DNA of 64,000 nucleotides from Phalacrocorax aristotelis. Taxonomy: Eukaryota; Chordata; Aves; Suliformes; Phalacrocoracidae. The stretch covers positions 77,010,830-77,074,829 of the forward strand of contig NC_134279.1 of the NCBI RefSeq assembly GCF_949628215.1, in the 5' to 3' direction. The position numbers were made by a program, and so were the translations under genes. Below, piece after piece: positions 49,286-62,790 of this stretch (its first letter is position 1; each line of letters starts with the position of its first letter). The notes beneath the pieces were generated by a model that saw only the letters and a list, made by a program, of their open reading frames with translations, was not told the DNA's origin and did no database searches.

Positions 49286-50728
49286 ATGTATTTCCCCAAC
49301 TTTATGTAGTCTTTAATCCACATACACCCCTTTATACCCCAAGACAGTGAAAACTGTGAATATTCAGGGAATACAACCTCTTACATTTTTGTTTTAAGCA
49401 GTACCAAGCAGACCCTGAAAGAGTATATTAACACAGCACAGCTAAAGCGAAGCCAGGGGGCACCGGCCAGATTTTGCCATTGACGAGCCCAGCACCCAGC
49501 AGTGAATGAACTCCAGCAAAGACTGTCAGCAAACAGCTCGTGAGCCGGCGGTGCCCACTCACGCGCCGAAAATACAGCCAAGCAGGGCAGAAGTGACAGT
49601 GAGGCCGACCAGCTGAGCAAGAGGGAATGTCATTCTTTGTGTAGCCTTTTGGGCAGAGGTGTCCGGAATATAACTATTTGCTGCCAACACTACTTTTAAC
49701 GTAGAGCAACAAGACTCCTATACTGAAGGGAGAGAAACAATTTCTATGAAAGTCAAGCAGGGGTGAAACACCACTGGCCACGCTTATGGTTCCTACCCAC
49801 ATCCCAGGTTTTGGTAGTTTAAAGAGAGATACATGCATGTGTTTTGTCACATAATTTCATAAATCACCAAACTTCTGGCAATCAGATTGGTATAACTCAG
49901 AAGGTAACAAATACAAATATTTGCTTGACAATTAGCAGGGGTTATGTTTGAATTCTTCTCCGTAAACCTGATATTACTGTGGCAATACCAAATTTATCTT
50001 TAATGTCTGATTATTTAGCCTAAAAATAATATATATATTAAAAAAAAAAAAACAAAAAAAAACCAAAAAATGCAACTCACTTTACCTTTACAATTTGTTT
50101 AGAAAAGTCAGACAAAAAGTTACGCTAAATGGTAGGAGTTAAGTATATCCTTTCTTGGGGTCCCAGTTACGCCTTGTTATGCTCTTCTGTCATAAATATT
50201 TATGTGACATACAACTGATCTTTTTAACTGAGTTCTCAGTGATTTTCCAGTAAACATTATGTGCAAACTGGGAGGGGGGAGGCAGCACTTATTAGTTTGC
50301 GACTGAGGGAAAGCCACCAGCAGGATGCAACAGTGTCCAGGCACTGGAGAAGCCCCATGGGGTGGTGACAGTAAAAATCCATGCCTGTGCGGCTCAGTCA
50401 TGTCAGACACGCAAGAATCCACTCCACCATCAAGGCTGCTTTGCCATGAGGAGCCTGGGATGTCTAATTAGATGTGAACTCTGTCTGAACTTTTCTTTAA
50501 GCTTAGTGCTACATTGTGTAGCCTTCCTAGTGTCTAATAAGGGTGAAATCACACTGCAGCACTAATCTAATTCAGGTAAAACCAAACAAAGCATGAGATA
50601 GCCGTCTGCTGGAGGCCAGCCTTTTATTAGTTCCTGTGGTCAAAGAGGTGCTTGTTCACTTAACCCAAAATAGCCCTTTTTGCCTAGTATTTAGTTTAAA
50701 AACAAGTACCAAATAATTTGTAGGATTG
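49286..50728. other. Intergenic region with A-rich simple repeat
   Basis: Mostly unrecognised. It contains an (AT)n/poly(A) run at 50028-50070 and a small GC-richer patch at about 49440-49610. No gene supported. Confidence 0.45.
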
Positions 50729-50828
50729 ATCTAGACTGTGCTCTTCCTAGAAAGGTTGGACTAGATGATCCCTGAGGTCTCTTCCCACCCAGGATCCTGG
50801 GATTCTGTGATCCTGTGATCCTGTGATC
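50729..50828 (+). mobile_element. CR1 LINE 3' tail
   Basis: Ends in four tandem terminal repeats (gattctgtgatcctgtg type) after ggactagatgatccctgagg. The preceding ctagactgtgctcttcctag is identical to the copy at 24.6 kb, so both belong to one subfamily. Confidence 0.88.
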
Positions 50829-52449
50829 TGCAAACCAGCCTGGGGAAGTTAGGTGTGCAGGTCCCATGTCTGTAGCTAGCACTGGTCTCTATGGGGGTTT
50901 CAGCAGCAGAACTGGTTTTCAGTGAAAAGAAGTGAGTTTTCCAAGATAGGTGATTTTTTAAAAATTCATGTTTATTGAAAAATATGTGGGCTTTTCATAT
51001 TTTTTTCCACTTGTCAAACAAAAAAGGAAGCTCATAAACTACCTGAATTAGTATATTCTTATTCAGAGGATAGTAAAACAGGTATTCCTGCTGCTTCCTC
51101 TCCCACCTTTTTCTTCCTGAGCGAGCAAGTGGAACTAAGAAAGCCAGGATGTCACACAGCAAAGCTTGGCCAAACAACTCCTCACCCAGCATGCTCCGTC
51201 TAGGCAGGAAGGACTGCTGCACACCCAGTTTCCAGGGGTCTGAGGTGGCATCTTCTCATTTGGCAGCACTGGATTTTCCTTCCAAGGATGTCCATATAAC
51301 ATAAACAGGGAAATGAATTCAACCATCTGTTGTCAGAAACAAAGAAAAACTTTCTCTTGTTGCTTCCACATGCATGGTGGTATCAAATTAAAGCAACATG
51401 CATGAAAAATAAAAATATATTTTGTTATTAAAATAAATAGCATTTTGGAGCTAATTTTCGTATCTAATCAGATGTTAAACTTATCTATGCAGCACAAAGT
51501 GAGATCTTAGGATCTGAAGTGGAATAACCAAGGAATTCACCTCGTTTTCATTGCTGTTAATTTAATCCCAGGAAATTTCCAATATTCAGCAGCAGCACAG
51601 AACTAGTGTGAAACCAGCTGAAACCTCCCCAAAACCCTTTACACAACACAAAATATGAATCTGCAGTCTGGTGCAGATCTGAATACAGCCTGCAAACCCT
51701 GCGCTAAATGGGAACAGCATTTCCTTGTGGCCGAGGTAGAGATAACAGGGTTGAGTGGATGTAAAAGCAAAAGGCACTCTAAATAATGAACTGCTGAGTA
51801 AGAGTGGAGTCTGGATTACAGGACATACCTTATGGCTATCAGCAAGCAATACAGTGAATAGAAATGGTCTCTGAAAAATGCATTCAATCAGGGAAATTGC
51901 CCCACCTGTAGCTCATTAACAGGATTAAGTCTTGATACAAAGTGACAGTCAGTATTATTTGTTTAGGCAAAAAGCTGCCTCTCTTTGTAGTTTTTGGCAT
52001 ACCCAGCTGGCTTTAACAATATGGATCTGAGACAGCTAGTGTAGCTCTAATGTTAAATTAGCCAGGGTTAGAAGCTTGCCAAGGCCAGGCAGAAACAAAG
52101 TGCCCTTTTTTGCAAAGTTGGCACGTGGGGCCGGTTTCATTTCAGTAGCACCCATGTGGTAGGTACTCCATTTCCCGCATCCACGGCAGCATTGTTCCAG
52201 GTACTGGATGTTGTTCTGTCACCAGACCTCCACGCTGTTGCGGTGCGAGGGAGAACGTGCTCTACAGGGCCGAGCAAACTGTGTCAACACCCCCTCGCTT
52301 GTGAGGAAATGGTCCTCTGCGCTCGCCGGAGCTCGGGGCGGCTGAGCAAAAGGGGGAAACTCAGAGGTCGGCCCTTTGTTTAGAGGAGACTCACTCTGCA
52401 GAAATCTGAGGTCTGGTCTGAAGTCTAAAGAAGAGATAAAGGCTCAAGT
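50829..52449. other. Intergenic region; nothing recognised
   Basis: No gene, RNA or repeat that I can support. The 87-codon minus-strand frame at 51586-51849 is unremarkable. Confidence 0.45.
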
Positions 52450-52665
52450 CCTCAGCTGGTAAAAATTAGTGCCGCTACTGTGAACTTCTGGAGCTGCTGC
52501 AGTTTAGTTTATTGTAAGACAGCTGGAGTGTGGTCTGCAGCGTGTAACTGATTCATTGCTGCGTCATTCCAGCTCCGCGCGGAGGAACCGGAGCTGGAGA
52601 GGAGCCTCATGCTCCAGTGCTTGCTAAATATGGCTGGTGGTCTGGATTTAGCTTTGGAAAATAAA
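52450..52665. promoter_or_regulatory. Possible conserved or regulatory segment, locally CpG-containing
   Basis: Unique sequence with several CpG dinucleotides around ttccagctccgcgcggagga (52569-52588), in an otherwise CpG-poor region, plus E-box-like words cagctg (52455-52460 and 52521-52526) and a tgcgtca CRE/AP-1-like site near 52560. Could be an enhancer or an orphan promoter; nothing proves either. Confidence 0.15.
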
Positions 52666-55600
52666 TATCAGAGGCTATTATAACAGTTGTTAAACTGCTA
52701 TTTTAAAATCAAGCAGACTGTAGTATATCCCCCTTTTTGTACTTGGAGGCTAAGTTCTGTATTTATGGATGCTAGACAGCAGAGGTTGTGTCAATGTATG
52801 TCAGAGAATTATTTGTATTTGTATTTGTATTCCTGTACAGCAGCATAGCATCCAAAGCGCAGAGATATGTTTGTTATCAGTAATCACTACTTCCCTTTCT
52901 AAATGCAACTACTGCATCTTATTCCCTTGCCCCTGCTGCTGCCACCCCACTACTGCGCTGCCCAAGACCAGGATAAACATCTTCTTGCACTGAGAAAATG
53001 ATATGGAACTAAAACATAAAAAACCTCCAACATTTCTCATTCTCCATAATTATCTGCTATACATCTTTGTCAGAGCTTAACCTAATGCCTAAGCCTGGTG
53101 GGTTAGGAAGCAGTTTTCTTTGGAGGTTACCTTCAACTGGCTCATTTGCACTTTTTTTTCTGCAATGGCTGGTGTAAGAGCCACAGGTCCGAGCCGGACG
53201 AGACGCAGCAGCCACCGTGCTTCTCTCCAGGAGCGCTGCAGTGCTTATTTCTGTGGGGTCATCCAGGCCAGAGATGCTTAAGGTAATCTGGGTTGGAGAA
53301 CTGCAATTTGTTGTGTTTAAGAGAACTCAGCATTAAACCTTATAACATTCTGCAATGTCAGAACATGGTAGATTATATATTAAATGAAATGTGAAGTAAA
53401 CATGGTAATTTAAAATCTATAAGCCACTGTGAACTTTGGTGCGAAGAGGGCAGAAAATGCTGGAAAAGTTTGCTCATGTCACAGTGAAATCCTAATGATA
53501 AAGAATCAGGCACACAAGGTAAAAGGAGTAGTGTTGAAAAAAGAGAAGACTGATATATTCAGAAAGCTTGATCAAAAAACAGAATATAGTACTTGCCAGA
53601 GAGGAAGCCAAGGTAGATATGTGAATCAAGCTGTAACGAATCTTTACAAAACAAACTTGTTTATGCCTATTGTTCTGGCACTGAAAGTAAACGGGCAACA
53701 TAGCTATGAAAGGCACCAGAATCTGTCATCCCTTATAGCCAGAATAAGGCCATGGATAATGGACTATAATGCAATCTAAGTAGCACTGCCATGAAACCAG
53801 GGTAATTTCATTTAGATCAGAGGATTTGGTTTGTATGGTGTAGGCTTATGAATATAATAATTCTTAGTCATGACAGAGTAGCCTGCCAGCGTACAGCACC
53901 CTGGGCTTTTACAGAAATGGCATCCTCAGTTACACATTTTGTTTTAGTCTTTGCCCTGTGATACGTATTAGATTTGTGATATATGTGAGCCACTAAAGAC
54001 CGAACTGAAATCCCTAAATCCAGTACAGTCTCAGAGTTCATAACATAAGCTGCCCAAAACAACAAAAAGAGTTGTACCATTAGCTCAGAGGATATAGGTG
54101 ATCATAAGTAGTTTTTTGAACAAGTGAGAAATAAAACAATGAAATGCCCAAGGAACTGAGAATTATCCCTGTTGCAGGAGAATGTCTATAGTCAGCCAAG
54201 GAAACTAGCATCTTTCTTGTAGTAAACTATGTTTAAAAGTGCTGGAGAATAGTGATTCCACACACATTTATTCTTATGTGTGGGAAGCAAGTAGGAAACC
54301 GAGAAAATAGTTTTCTCCACCCACTAGAAATGTCCTATTCCAGATCCTACAGGTGTTAAAAATCTTAAAGTTTCTCTTCCTTTGTTTTGATTTTCTCTAT
54401 TTTGTGTTAGCACTTGTTAAACAACATGTAGACATTGCCTGTCCATCTCCTTTTGTGTGTGTACAGACTCATACCATTGAAAAGGAAATAAATAATTCCT
54501 CCTTCTAGGAATATATATGTTATTATTTATATATTCCAGCAGGAAGGATGGCTGTTGCCGGCCAAGGAAGATAATGCTCTCTGTTCCTCACAAGCTCACC
54601 TCATCCCTATCTGAAAACCTTCGCCTTTGTCTTGCAAGTTCTTCAAGAATTTTTGAAGCTTTTTAAGCTCCCTTAGACTGCAGAACAAGTGTGCTTTAAG
54701 GCACCTCCACAATCCTGGTGCTGACCAGAGCAAGGATCTTGGTGGATCTTGCTTTGGCTTCCTGTCAATCTGTGTGCCAGGGTCCCGGAGGCTAGAAAAT
54801 GATGGCAAACCTGGGGAGGGTGGAATGAGGAAGTGGGGAGTAGAGATTTATACCTATGTACTCCCTAAATGGAAGCTGAGACATAACTAGAGCTCATACT
54901 CAGAATTAGAGCCCAAGGATTGCTCCAGGTTCCTGCAGTTCACACTCAACCCCGGTCAGTCCATTCTCAATGTGTAGACAGAGACATCATGAAATGTAAG
55001 CTGACATTTCTCAGCAGTGTCTTTCTTTGGAGTGTCAAATCAATTCACATTTTTAAATTTTGCACTGAAGTATAAGGAAACCACTAACACCCATATTCAC
55101 GTTTTTTCATTGCAAAATTATCCAAAGGTTTTATAACTGTGGAAAATATATGGGGGGAAAAAAAAAGTTTGAGGGATCTAGGGCTTGCATAGAAAAGAAG
55201 CCAGTTGGATTTATTTAGCTACTGCATGTTGGATCATTGAATAGAAACTTGATAGTAGTGCAGCAGCATAGTAACATCTTTTTAACTTGTTTTTATTCCA
55301 CGTACTTTAACTCCACAGAGATTCAGGATCCAGTCACTGTGACCCACAAGGGTAGTTAGTTCTCAGCTTGTAATGCATATGTCTGCATTTGTCTGCTTAG
55401 CCAAGGTTCACTTGCATTCATGGCACATGGAGCCGAACTTTTCCTGTTTTCTTTTCTGGCCAAAAAAGCATTGGGTCAAACTTATATCTGGTGTAACAGT
55501 GCTGATTTCACTTACTTCAGCGAAGAATAAGACCCATAGCTTATTTTTAGGCCAAATAATGGTACCAGTAAAACAATACTGATGACTGCAAGTTTGGCTC

Positions 55601-58600
55601 GCATTAATAGATTAAATGTGGGTAGATGCAAACAGATGGCATCGGTTGCTTTGTCACTTCCTGGCAGAGCTGGCTTCATTAAACCAGCACTTCTTCTGAA
55701 GCTTTTGTGCTTGTGATTAAAGTTGCCAAAACTTTTAAATAGGCAGAGTTTCAAAGTGATAGTTGGGATGGTTTCCAAATGTATCTGGCGTAGTACAGCA
55801 CTCCACATTAGACTTGTAAAGCTGCATGTTTTTGAGAATAAAGGAGATCTTTCATTTACCCAATAGGCACTTTTATAATTTCATATGTCATCTGTTGTAT
55901 TTGTAAGAACGTTTGTTTCCTTCCAAAGAAAACAGTCAGTGGGATGTAAGGAAGAATTATTTAGTAAACAGTATGCTAGATGGCTGTTATATCACTGACA
56001 CGTCTTCTCTCAGCTTTGTCAGAAACAGAACAGGGTAAAGAAGTTCTCAAAACCGAGAATTCACAAACAAATGTGGGAGAGAGGGGGAGATGAATATTTG
56101 GAAGACTGAGCGCAACTTTTGCTGCTGTGCAGTAATGCAGAGTGATGACAATTACCAGCTTTTATTCAAACTGCAATTTGTTTCTTTTGCAGTGAGAAGG
56201 GGTGCTGCTGGCGGGAAGAGCAACACTGTTCTAAGGTTGAATTCATGGGTATTTGCAAAAGCATTGGTATTCATTGCCCAAAGGAAGGGTGGCTTTCAGT
56301 ACTGTGCTGGCACTCCTGCAAGATGCCTTAACACCAGAGCTCCAGAGCACCCACGAGCAAATCATTTAACCTGTTTTTTTCACTGTCAAGGTGGTGTTAC
56401 TTTTTTAAGGGGGAGGCAGAGTTATTCTGGAGCCAGAGGATATAAAATTGTCTGGAGATTAATTGCTGCCGGATGCTAAGAAAATAAAATTACCTGCTAG
56501 TGGCTGTAAAATGGGTAGATATAAGGGTAGAGGAGAATAAAAGTGGTCTGATGTTTGTGAATTTAGGATGAAGCTGGAAGATGTTATAATAGCAGAAAAT
56601 ATTTCATCTACATGTAATTTTAAGCAAGTTAAAAATGGAGGGGTTGCTTTTTGCTGGTAATTAGCAGGTTAAGGCTTGGATCTGATGGCAGGAGGTACTG
56701 AATGAAAACTCGGACGAATCTGTTGAGTGGAAAACTTATTTGACATTTGGAGAAATGAACCTAATCTTTTATAGGTCTCAAATATATAGCAAAGAGTTTA
56801 ATTCCCTCGGTTCCAAAAATATTGCAAACAGGCCACAAAGAAAACCCTGAAGTTTGATATACAGTATCTGGCTTTAGGAAGGAGATTATGCTTGCACATG
56901 TGCTGGGTCTGTCATAGTTAATGACATATGAGAAACACAGTTTTAATGGGTTCACAGATTATTTATTACGGGAGCAGAACGTCATAAATTTGATAACCAG
57001 ATCCTACTAATTTGCCAAAATATGTAAGAAACACATTGATGTAATTGTGTTTGTACTGTATTCACTTGTGGGGAATAGTTTAATTTATATTTATGGGAAA
57101 TTTCCATTCAAAGGCAAACCATGCAACAGTATGTTCTTCTGTGCATATATGTGCAAGATCTTACACAAACATTCAAAATTCTACTACAAAATACTGGTAT
57201 CTCCAAGGGTAAAAAAGGACCATTTTACAATTACACATTACAAACTACTTACAACCTAGCAAGTCTCTGAAAGAAGAGTTTTGAACATGGCTGTGTTTCT
57301 GTAAAACTATAAAATAAATATTGCCCCTGTAATAAAAGCAGAAACTAACAAAACATCCAATGAGAATCTATTCCACTGATTTATAGCACCTGTCCTGTAG
57401 ACATGAAGATCAGTCTGTCAGATGTAATTCTGTCCCATCATACTTTCTGACCCATTTTCTAAGCAAGAAGTCAAGAGCAGCTCAGCATGAGGGAGCTTCT
57501 AAGTACTCAGTGAAAGTTTCCTATCTTTTGAAATAAAATCAGAGTGTGATTCTAACTATAATATGAAAAGGACCAATAGTGTCCCTGAAAGGTAGTTTGT
57601 CACTGAAATTATACACTCCCACAGCACTGTGGTTTTATAATAAATACGAAATAATTCATGAATGGCAAAACCATCTTCAGTTTTAAACTAAAAGCAAGAA
57701 TCCCCTTCAAATTAGTGTAATGGACTGTCAGTAATAGATGGTCTCATGAGGTTATTATTTAGGTCTTTTCAGGAGGATCTGGCAGAAGAAGGGGGTAGAG
57801 GAAGAAACTCACCCAGACTGTGCAAAACGTCTTATTTCCATGCAGTGAGTGATTCCTACATCTGATTTCTTCCTGCTTTTGCAACGGAAGTTGCAAATTA
57901 TTTGATTTGGACACACAGTTTAAGGAATAACTATAGTGTCTTCAGGAAAAGCCTCATGCTCTCCTCAGGAGGGATATTATTTCCTTTCACTCCCTCATCG
58001 CAATTCAACTGGCTTACTGGTATGTGTTGCACAAAACGATGGCGTGCAGGGTGTTTTCCCCAAGAGAGAAACACAATTTCATGTGACAATATGTAACTAC
58101 TCTTGTTACTCCTGAATTCCCAGCTCTTTTTCCATGAGTGCTTTTCATGATCAGTCACGATGGATTCCCATTTCCATCACAAGGAATTTGCAGTATTTTC
58201 TCTGTAAAAAGGTGGGAACTCAACCAGATTCAGATGGTTCAGTGATCTCAGGTCTAGGTGTGATCAGCTGGGTCTTCAGCCTACATTTCAAAGCCATTTG
58301 GCAGCTGACGCTCATGGTGTCCAACAGCCCACTGAATGACCACGGCAAGAATTATGCCAATGTGTTGTCAGCAGCACAGGCTGCTTCCAGATGTCAAGGA
58401 GGAGATTAAAGTGTTTGTTTTGTTCATCAAAAGCCAAAAGCCTAACTCTAGCAGAGATACAGCTCTGAATGATTCAACTCCAATTAACTTGCACCACATG
58501 GGGCTGTGCATAGTCCTGATCTTGGATCCCAGGCTTGGTCTTGCATTGAGAAGGTGACAGGTTACAGAGTGCAGATGACCTGCTCGTCTTTTTATTGAAT

Positions 58601-60829
58601 TTTCTTGAAAGTTATGCGCTGGATAAAATCCACAAAGAACTGTCCAAGGGTCATAAGAGGTCATAGATGATTATGATTCCCTCACTCTTTGGCTCAAAAA
58701 AATATGAAAGTACTAGCAATTGGGGAGTTGACCTGTCATCTCTGAGGGCTGCAGGGAAAAAAGGGCCAGGAACATGGTAGCATTTCTCAAAGGTCACTGG
58801 AAACCATAAGCCCTGTCTCAAACTTTGAAGACCTGAAGGACTTCTTTGAATATTAAAGCTGAAATCCCGAGAGTGAAACTGCAGAGTAGCTGGCTACCTG
58901 CCATGTACTTACATGTATGCACAAAGATATGAATATATGTTTTCAGATTTCTGAATGCCAGTTTATGTCATGGGTCTTGAACAAGTTAAGCCTATTCCAT
59001 GTGAAAATATTAATTGGGAGTTAGGAGAAAGAAGAATTTAGTACTGCAAATAGCTACAAATAACTACAAATGAAAAAATAGACCAGAAAGGAGAGAAAGA
59101 GAAGCAGTAAAACCATTTTCAGTCCTCCTTCAGGCCTCTGAAGGCCCCTCAGTTTAGGAACCCTTGCTTCCTTTGGTCATTGACAGCAAATGTTCCTTGA
59201 TCTCTGTGGTGTTTTGCTAAGCTGCTATTTTAGACGTATAGTATTCCAGGAAAAAGAATGGTCCAATAACCAAACTTTCTTACATCCTTTTTCCTAGAAA
59301 ATATGATGGTTCATTTGACACATGGTTGTGGTTACCAGCAGCTATTATACACTGGTTTTATTGACTGCATTTTGAAAGGATTGACTGAGTTCAGAGGAAG
59401 CCCCTGTGTTATTCCTCCTTACAAACAGAGAAATTATAAGTCTGTGCAAGTAAATTGAATATTTAAACTCTTTTGTATCTGATCTTGTCCCTCAAAAAAC
59501 TTATATCGGCTTATCTCAGAAACGGTCTGCCAGAAGTACAGCGTAGGAGCAGAAGGCACAGCTGCTCATCAGCAGCATTTCAGAGCTGTTAAAAACAGTC
59601 ACATAAGGGATGGGTTGCGCCTCCATCTTCCTTTTACCAGGCGTAACCATGGCTTGCCAAACACACACAAACAAAGCATTGTAGTCTGTCCTAAATAAAA
59701 ACATTTGCTAATGGGGAAATAGAGCCCTTGGTGGAAAAATGAGACTCAGAAACAGCAGTCAACTATATAAAAGCTTTAATCCATCACTCTTCTGGAGTGA
59801 CAGGGTGCCAGGTCAATAAGACAGGTGGGATCTTTGTTGTTTGGAAATGCCATCCACTCAGTGTCTTGCTGTTTTCTGCTAAACAAGAAACAACCTCACT
59901 CCATCCAAATAAACCCCTGTTTTGTAACCGTATCAGTCAGAGACCTGCAGAATTTTTTTTGACGCTACTAGACCTTTGAAGAAAAGTGGGTGTTAAACAA
60001 AACCCTGTTCTTGGAGGGGTATAATGGTGTAATTTCTCCTCACCCTAGCTTAAAAAGATGCAAGAGGTGAGCAGTGACCAATGTAAGGAAGTCACAGCTG
60101 GTTTAAATTAGCTTCCACAACCAGTATAGTAAGTGCCAGATACACTGGTCTAGCCCAGCTGCTATGCACTGCTGTTCCAGTGATCCTAAACCTTGTATTT
60201 TTAAGCTAGTGTAGGTGCTTTGCGTCACCGTAGCATTATAAAGCCACTAGTGTACACCAATGAATAGGAAATCCACCTCCTGAGCACCTAGACACTTACT
60301 TTATTCAGAGAAATCCCTGCCTCAAGCAGTATTCCTCTTTATGAGGATTCCTTTCTAGGTGGATTGACTTTCATAGGAAGTGAAACATTTTTTCCAGGTT
60401 CACTTCCATTTATTTCTACGTAGGTGAGAGGGCATCCAAAGCAACTTTGCAATAATGTGCATATTAAGTCCTTGTTCATACAAAGGTCCTTATACAGGCT
60501 GGAGGAAGGCTAGAGAGCTAAAAATGGATGTGAACCCTCTCTAAATTGCCAGAACACTGCAAAGGGCCTCAGTGTAAATAAAAATCAGGGGATAGCTGGC
60601 AAAGTTTTGTTTCAAGATGTTCCATCCCAGAAGAAACCCTTGCCCTGCTGAAAGCACCAGAAGAGGGGAGCTTGGAAGAAAATCAAGAGGGCAAAGGAGG
60701 GAGAAGAAAAGAAACATTTTGTAAATCAATATCCCTGTCAAAGGCAAATATTTTCTCCTGTTTTGTCTGGCACAGACAGTTTTGGAGGGGATATTTTTAG
60801 AATATCTTACATGAATTTTTGATTACCTT
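52666..60829. other. Long intergenic region; no gene recognised
   Basis: About 8 kb without a supportable gene. Short tandem tgtatt units at 52811-52830. The longer frames (53429-53779, 56090-56479, 58368-58664) lack homology, splice context and codon structure. No clear CR1 or LTR copy seen. Confidence 0.45.
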
Positions 60830-60960
60830 AAGAGATTTATTTTCTGCCAAAACAAAGGCATCATATTTCTCTAACCAGAATGTGGCACTTATTGTAAGGA
60901 GGGCCAAATCTTGCACATAATCATTGAGGTCACATGCAAATAAAAGGCACCATACTCTGT
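60830..60960. promoter_or_regulatory. Possible regulatory element with octamer and nuclear-receptor half-site
   Basis: AGGTCA (60927-60932) is followed at once by ATGCAAAT (60934-60941), a perfect octamer, in non-repetitive DNA that also contains aacaaagg (60851-60858). The motif pair could occur by chance. Confidence 0.2.
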
Positions 60961-62588
60961 TTAAATTCCCATTTTAGCTATACTTACAACATTTCTCATT
61001 TATAATATTGTAACTATTTTATGAAAGGCTCTCTGGGACTAGTCCATTAAACCACAACCAGCCTATTTGCCTTCAGCTCCTGCTGAGGAACTGCCTTCAA
61101 GGAATATTTTGAGATTTAAAAATAAAAAAAAAAATTTAAATGTTTTTTAGCGGTTTCGTTTGAGCCCAATCTTTAAATGCAACAGTATCAGTAATATCTT
61201 GTTCATCTGCCACTGTCATGGTCCATTGCAGCAGTGATGGTGTCTGCAGGATGGGAGATGCAGGAGGAGGTCCCTGTGCTGGTTCCTCTTGTCCTTCAAG
61301 TGATGAAATGCTACCGTGTGCTGCAAAAGAGGGGTGCTTCAGCCCTGCTAATCCCTCTGTCCAGCCAGTGCTTTTCTCTACTCGCCATTTTATCAGTCCC
61401 CATTCCCTCTTCTTCCTGCCATCTCCTCTGCCCTACCCTTCATCAAATTTCCTTTTTTGCCTTTTCTCTGGGAAAAACATATGTCTGGCATGTTGAAAGA
61501 CTCATGGGAAGTGTATTGTCTCATGTATTTGTGCATGAGGAGGCCAAGGCAGGAGCTGCTGCATTCTAACAGTATTTCTTGTATGTAAGTATAGTAAGAA
61601 CAATATACTGTAATTATGGTATGGCAAGTAACGCTTACTAATGCTGCTAGGCTGAAAGGCATTAGTATTAGGTCTGCCACTAAAGACATTCAGATTGCTC
61701 TCCCTGTTACCTCCTTTCTGCAATCACACGTTACAAAGCTTCCTACTGTTCTTCTGAGCTGTCTTGTTCTGGCCACTTACAGACAACAAGCAAAAGAAAG
61801 CACTTCAGCAGGGAAATAAAGCCAGCTTTTTTTCTGTGTAAATTCAAGCAAATGATTGCCTGTTTTAAAACTACCCAAAATACAGCCTTTGTTTTTTTCT
61901 TCTCTGTGCAATAACAGGGCTAGAGGAGAGTGGTAGGAAGATTTTGCACACTTGGTCTTGTAGTATGGATTTTCTGTCTCTTCCTTCCTTTCTGCACAAA
62001 CTGCAGACCCTCGTTCAAGCCGCACTCTTCCCCCAGAACTGGACCTAGTCCTTTGTCCCTGTCTGAATGACAGGGCTCAGCAATTAGTTTTCATGTCAGC
62101 CTGCACAGGCTGCCAGCTCTTCTGGTCACCCCGGGCCTCCTGTTTCAACAGAACTGACAATAAAGTCATTCTGGCTATTCCACTGTATTGATAAAAATCT
62201 TTATTTCATGGGCAACAGTAACAAAACCACCAGGAAAAGTCAAACACTTCCATGAGAGTGGAAAGAAACCTTGCCAGAACGACTTGAATGAGAGATCCAC
62301 TTTCTTTGTGAGACAGATAAAACATACTGTGCTGGTGCTATCTGGAAGATGCTCAAAAGCACCGGCCCTGGTGCAATACCGCCTGCTGCCTTCCTCCCTT
62401 TCTCCCATCCCTTCTCTGGGTACACTTGCACACACAGTGGTCATGGAGCATGGCAGAAGCGATTTTATATAGGTAGTTGCTACAGTTGTGCTCTGTGAAC
62501 ACTTTGTGGCTTGTTTTCCTGACATGATCTGAGGGCAAAGACAACTGGCCCTTCTTGGAATACACCCTCTATCCCTTATCACAGAGCA
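60961..62588. other. Intergenic region; nothing recognised
   Basis: Overlapping frames around 61.2-61.7 kb on both strands have no recognisable product. No repeat supported. Confidence 0.45.
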
Positions 62589-62650
62589 GAATAGAATAGA
62601 ATAGAATAGAATAGAATAGAATAGAATAGAATAGAATAGAATAGAATATT
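62589..62650. repeat. (AGAAT)n pentanucleotide microsatellite
   Basis: About twelve near-perfect copies of AGAAT, directly joined to the 3' tip of a minus-strand CR1. Likely grown from the CR1 terminal repeat. Confidence 0.95.
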
Positions 62651-62790
62651 TCAGTTGGAATGGACTTACAATGATCATCTAGTCCAACTGCCTGATCACT
62701 TCAAGGCTGACCAAAAGTTAAAGCATGTTATTAAGGGCATTGTCCAAATGCCTCTTAAATACTGACAGGCACAGGGCATGCACTGTCACT
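62645..62790 (-). mobile_element. CR1 LINE 3' end fused to microsatellite
   Basis: After the AGAAT array the text reads ttcagttggaatggactt, atgatcatctagtccaact, tcaaggctgaccaaaagtt and gcattgtccaaatgcctctt, the reverse complement of a widespread avian CR1 subfamily tail. Identity fades near 62790. Confidence 0.85.

Noticed and set aside
56090-56479. 129-codon plus-strand frame
   Set aside because: No domain, no splice signals of note, and no compositional sign of coding.
62175-62678. 167-codon minus-strand open frame
   Set aside because: It begins in the CR1 tip and runs through the AGAAT microsatellite, giving a repeated five-residue pattern, so it is an artefact of the repeats.
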